The position numbers and the translations under genes were made by a program. A DNA stretch of 8,802 bases, taken from Betaproteobacteria bacterium. GTDB lineage: Bacteria; Pseudomonadota; Gammaproteobacteria; Burkholderiales; SG8-39. Positions 6,557 through 8,802 of the stretch are shown here, in pieces; the stretch's first letter is position 1, and each line of letters starts with the position of its first letter. The notes under the pieces were generated by a model. It was not told the DNA's origin, searched no databases, and saw only the letters and a list, made by a program, of their open reading frames with translations. Where the stretch lies: NCBI GenBank assembly GCA_009693345.1, contig SHXL01000115.1:1-8802 (forward strand), in the 5' to 3' direction.

Positions 6557-6575
6557 AATAAGACAAGTTTAGCCT
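6547..6575 (+). promoter_or_regulatory. Possible promoter of the regulator gene
   Basis: A consensus -35 TTGACA (6547-6552) lies inside the palindrome, followed after 17 bp by a poor -10, TAGCCT (6570-6575, three of six). The transcript would start near 6582, only about 5 nt before the ATG at 6587, which has no Shine-Dalgarno. A near-leaderless, autoregulated message would fit, but the -10 is weak. Confidence 0.35.
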
Positions 6576-6583
6576 TGCGTCAA
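6555..6583 (-). promoter_or_regulatory. Sigma70-like promoter of the SDR gene
   Basis: On the minus strand, TTGACG (6578-6583), a 17-bp spacer, then TATTAT (6555-6560): five of six matches to each consensus box at optimal spacing. The transcript would start near 6548, inside the palindrome, giving a leader of about 28 nt before the ATG at 6520. Repression by occlusion at the palindrome is the simple reading. Confidence 0.7.
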
Positions 6584-6586
6584 GCC

Positions 6587-7147
6587 ATGGCCACCATCCC
6601 CACCGCCGAGGACGCACTGACCGATGCCGTGGGCGCCACGGGGTCGCGCTTCGTCCTGCACTGGGGCGAGATGGGCACGCGCTGGGGCGTAAGCCGCACC
6701 GTGGCCCAGATGCACGCGCTGCTCTACCTGCTCGGCCGCCCGATGCACGCCGAGGCGATCGCCGAGATCCTGCAGGTGGCGAGGTCGAATGTGAGCAGCA
6801 GCCTGCGCGAGCTGCAGAACTGGGACCTGGTCCGGGTGGTGCACTTGGCGGGCGACCGGCGCGACCACTTCGAGACCGTGCAGGACCCCTGGGAACTGAT
6901 GCGCATCCTCGTGAAAGAAAGGAAGGCGCGGGAATTCGATCCGACGGTGGCCTTCCTGCGCGGCTGCGTCGCGAGCCGCGACTTCGCGCGCGAGGACGCC
7001 GGAACGCAGAAGCGCCTGCGCGAAACGCTCTCGCTCATGAAGGCGCTCGCCGGCTGGACGGATCAGATGCTGGCGATGGACAACGCGTTCCTCAAGCGCC
7101 TGGTCAGGCTGGGCGCGAGGGTGCAGGCGTTCCTGAAGGTCGCATGA
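6587..7147 (+). CDS. GbsR/MarR family transcriptional regulator
   Basis: A 186-residue winged-helix DNA-binding protein. The N-terminal part WGEMGTRWGVSRTVAQMHALLYL (residues 26-48) is the GbsR-type signature (a MarR-like subgroup named for the B. subtilis choline-sensing repressor). It is followed by the helix-turn-helix (about 54-86, HAEAIAEIL then SNVSSSLRELQ) and a wing (LVRVVHLAGDRRDHFE). The C-terminal half is helical and probably forms the dimer and ligand-sensing part. ATG at 6587 is preferred over TTG at 6575 (four residues longer). It diverges from the SDR gene over the palindrome at 6539-6556, its likely site, and its stop overlaps the start of the DCC gene (ATGA). Effector unknown; repression of the SDR gene and itself is inferred. 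Confidence 0.9.
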   Translation: MATIPTAEDALTDAVGATGSRFVLHWGEMGTRWGVSRTVAQMHALLYLLGRPMHAEAIAEILQVARSNVSSSLRELQNWDLVRVVHLAGDRRDHFETVQDPWELMRILVKERKAREFDPTVAFLRGCVASRDFAREDAGTQKRLRETLSLMKALAGWTDQMLAMDNAFLKRLVRLGARVQAFLKVA

Positions 7148-7554
7148 ACACCGCGCAGAAAGCCTGCCTCCCGCTCACCGCTTATTACGACAAGTCCTGC
7201 CCGCTTTGCGCGACGGAAATGCACGCGCTGCGCGGCCTGAACCCAGCTGGGCTGCGTCTCGAGGATTGCTCGGCCTGGAATTTCGATTGCCGGAAGATCG
7301 CCTGCGAGGGCGTTACGCGCGAGGAACTGATGGCGCGTTTTCACGCACGCAGCCCCGGAAGGTGCTGGCTGGTCGGGAAGGATGCCTTCGAAGCGGTGTA
7401 CGCGCCCGCGGGACTGAAGCGCGCGGCGCGGTTCTGGGGCAGCCCGCGGCTGCGTCCGCTGCTCGAGCGGATCCATTCCTTCATCGCCCGCTACCGTCAA
7501 GTGCTCTCGCGCCTTGGGCTCCACCGCCTTGTCGGGCGGCTGCCGGCGCGCTAA
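7144..7554 (+). CDS. DCC family (DUF393) thiol-disulfide oxidoreductase-like protein
   Basis: A 136-residue protein of the DCC/DUF393 family, named for its conserved Asp and Cys pair. The N-terminal motif YYDKSCPLC (residues 14-22) holds Asp16 and the redox-type Cys19-x-x-Cys22 directly after the first beta strand, as in a thioredoxin-like fold. LEDCSAW (39-45) is the second conserved patch. The family is predicted to be thiol-disulfide oxidoreductases, though the biochemical role is poorly defined. There is no signal peptide, so it is probably cytosolic. ATG at 7144 overlaps the regulator stop as ATGA, with AAGG 4 nt upstream, so the two are translationally coupled. The basic C-terminal end finishes with a stop that overlaps the stop of the convergent phosphatase gene. 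Confidence 0.88.
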   Translation: MNTAQKACLPLTAYYDKSCPLCATEMHALRGLNPAGLRLEDCSAWNFDCRKIACEGVTREELMARFHARSPGRCWLVGKDAFEAVYAPAGLKRAARFWGSPRLRPLLERIHSFIARYRQVLSRLGLHRLVGRLPAR

Positions 7555-8141
7555 GGCGCCAGAGCTTCCCAGTCGCCGAGCTGGATGCGGGCGACCGCCT
7601 CGAAACGCGCATTGCCCCCCGGCCGCACCACCGCAATTTCGCCTTCGGCAAGGTAGGGCGCGCCGAAGAGGGCGAAGAACGGATTGCCGTGGCTCGAGAC
7701 GACGTTGTTCACGCCTTTCGGCGGGAGAGTCGAAAGCAGTTTGCGCAGCGGATCGTAGCGCTTCGGATCGTCCGATTGCACCGGGCCGCCGCGCACTTCC
7801 TGCGTCTTCTCGGCCTTGCCGAAGGCGAGCACCGCGGTCTCGACGGTGCGGCACAACGGGCTGGCGTAGACCTTGCCGATCGGAATGCCGAGGCGCCTGA
7901 TCTGGGCGCCGACGGCGCGCGCCTCGTCGCGTCCCTTGTCGGTAAGGTTGCGCTGGCTGGCGCAATCCTCGTAGGAGGTCATCTTCGCGTCGTTCTTGCT
8001 GAAATCCGTGGACGCGTGGCGGATGTAGAGCACGTAGCCGCCCTTGCGCAGTTCAGCCATGAGCTGCGGACCGCCAAGCTCTTCAGCCTGGCCTAAAAGG
8101 CTGAAGGCTGCAAAAAGAAAAAACAGCCCGACGCAGCGCAC
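7551..8141 (-). CDS. Exported histidine phosphatase family protein
   Basis: A 196-residue histidine phosphatase (phosphoglycerate mutase-like clade). Catalytic residues are visible: Arg41-His42 in YIRHAST (the RHG motif, with Ala for Gly), Arg98 in SPLCRTVETA, and His151 in SSHGNP, giving the two-His/two-Arg phosphate pocket. The N-terminus is a signal peptide (hydrophobic core GLFFLFAAFSLLG, likely cleavage after Ala19, GQA/EE), so the enzyme should act in the periplasm. The substrate is unknown. The start is GTG at 8141: a stop lies just upstream in frame at 8160-8162, and the signal peptide supports this start. AGGA sits only 2 nt before the GTG, which is unusually close. It follows acnA by 7 nt. 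Its stop codon overlaps that of the DCC gene. Confidence 0.88.
   Translation of the reverse strand: MRCVGLFFLFAAFSLLGQAEELGGPQLMAELRKGGYVLYIRHASTDFSKNDAKMTSYEDCASQRNLTDKGRDEARAVGAQIRRLGIPIGKVYASPLCRTVETAVLAFGKAEKTQEVRGGPVQSDDPKRYDPLRKLLSTLPPKGVNNVVSSHGNPFFALFGAPYLAEGEIAVVRPGGNARFEAVARIQLGDWEALAP
8081..8106. repeat. 9-bp inverted repeat in the signal-peptide region of the phosphatase gene
   Basis: CTTCAGCCT (8081-8089) and AGGCTGAAG (8098-8106) are perfect complements separated by 8 nt. The hairpin falls in roughly codons 12-20 of the phosphatase mRNA, close to its weak GTG start, where structure can slow translation. There is no T tract on either strand, so it is not a standard terminator. 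Confidence 0.45.
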
Positions 8142-8148
8142 TTTCCTG

Positions 8149-8802
8149 TTATGCGGCTTTTACCTTCGCCGGCCCGGCCTTCGAGATCAGCTCGCGCAGC
8201 ACGTAGGGCAGAATGCCGCCGTGCTTGTAGTAGTCGACTTCGATCGCCGTGTCGATGCGCGACTTGACCTTGATCTGCTGCGTGGTGCCGTCCGCTCTTT
8301 TTATTTCGAGCATCAAATCCTGCTGCGGATGGATGTCGCCCAGGCCGAAGATGGAGATTTCCTCGTCGCCCTTTAGCCCCAGGGTGGCGACGCTGTCGGC
8401 GCCCGTGAACTGCAGCGGCAGCACGCCCATGCCGACCAGGTTGGAGCGGTGGATGCGCTCAAAGCTGCGCGTGATCACCGCCTTGACGCCGAGCAGCTGG
8501 GTGCCCTTGGCCGCCCAGTCGCGCGAGGACCCGGTACCGTATTCCTCGCCGCCGAAGATGACCGTCGGCGTGCCATCGGCGATGTAGCGCATCGCCGCGT
8601 CGTAGATCGGCAGCTTTTCGCCCTTGTACAACGTCACGCCGCCTTCGGTTCCCGGCAGCATCAGGTTCTTGATGCGCACGTTGGCAAAGGTGCCGCGCAT
8701 CATCACGTCGTGGTTGCCGCGGCGCGCGCCGTAGCTGTTGAAGTCGGCCACCGCGATATCGTGCTCCTGCAGGTAGATCCCGGCGGGCGAGGTCGGCTTG
8801 AT
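8149..8802 (-). CDS. acnA: Aconitate hydratase AcnA, C-terminal part (5' end outside window)
   Basis: The frame is open to the window edge and gives 217 residues: the end of domain 3, the linker region and most of the swivel domain 4 of an AcnA/IRP1-type aconitase. The TCA-cycle enzyme isomerises citrate and isocitrate through cis-aconitate with a 4Fe-4S cluster; the cluster cysteines lie in the missing part. Diagnostic stretches are DFNSYGARRGNHDVMMRGTF, YGTGSSRDWAAKG (visible residues 88-100, with the substrate-binding Ser and Arg of GSSRDW) and FERIHRSNLVGMGVLP. The C-terminus (RIDTAIEVDYYKHGGILPYVLREL) matches AcnA, not AcnB, in sequence and domain order. It is followed after 7 nt by the exported phosphatase gene, so the two probably share a transcript. 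Confidence 0.96.
   Translation of the reverse strand: MKPTSPAGIYLQEHDIAVADFNSYGARRGNHDVMMRGTFANVRIKNLMLPGTEGGVTLYKGEKLPIYDAAMRYIADGTPTVIFGGEEYGTGSSRDWAAKGTQLLGVKAVITRSFERIHRSNLVGMGVLPLQFTGADSVATLGLKGDEEISIFGLGDIHPQQDLMLEIKRADGTTQQIKVKSRIDTAIEVDYYKHGGILPYVLRELISKAGPAKVKAA

Noticed and set aside
6575..6586. TTG start four codons upstream of the regulator ATG
   Set aside because: The ATG at 6587 is the usual codon and no Shine-Dalgarno favours the TTG. The four extra residues add nothing recognisable.
7063..8096. Long open frames of about 300 codons on both strands (7063-7965 minus, 7206-8096 plus)
   Set aside because: They cover the DCC and phosphatase genes in other frames. The products are Arg/Ala/Pro-rich without domains, which is typical of GC-rich shadow frames.
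1..8802. Search by eye for tRNA/rRNA genes, CRISPR-like direct repeats, IS ends, toxin-antitoxin pairs or phage genes
   Set aside because: None was seen. Genes fill nearly the whole window, and the longest non-coding gap is the 66-bp divergent region at 6521-6586.

Overview
The window is GC-rich, tightly packed bacterial chromosome. Gene content (AcnA-type aconitase, DusA, long-form MsrA, Fsr-like MFS transporter, NDUFA9-like SDR) and codon use suggest a betaproteobacterium, probably Burkholderiales-like. That placement is inferred from the proteins and was not computed. I see no rRNA, tRNA, CRISPR array, IS element, integrase or phage gene. This looks like core or housekeeping chromosome, not an island.

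Layout. (1) 2-1667, plus strand: the 3' part of an alpha/beta hydrolase gene overlaps an MFS transporter gene of the fosmidomycin-resistance type. A small hairpin at 1682 probably ends transcription. (2) 1690-4408, minus strand: an operon read as 2-dehydropantoate 2-reductase family gene, then dusA (its start abuts the previous stop), then a class II aldolase family gene that overlaps dusA by 41 nt. (3) 4449-5585, plus strand: msrA, divergent from the reductase gene across only 40 bp, followed by a small two-TM protein gene whose frame is broken at an A6 run near 5230. (4) 5582-7554: an SDR gene (minus) and a GbsR/MarR-type regulator gene (plus) diverge from a 66-bp region. That region holds a perfect 8-2-8 palindrome lying on a strong sigma70-like promoter for the SDR gene. 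The regulator gene overlaps a DCC-family (DUF393) thiol oxidoreductase gene by ATGA. (5) 7551-8802, minus strand: the 3' end of acnA, followed 7 nt later by a gene for an exported histidine phosphatase.

How the genes fit together. The clearest regulatory unit is the regulator/DCC/SDR locus, where the regulator probably represses the SDR promoter and perhaps its own. The reductase-dusA-aldolase genes look co-transcribed and translationally coupled, but no shared pathway is obvious. Two convergent gene pairs (5582-5585 and 7551-7554) share overlapping stop codons and have no space for a terminator.

No new large system is visible. The points most worth a second look are the interrupted two-TM gene at 5110-5585, the operator/promoter region at 6539-6583, and the overlapping gene ends.
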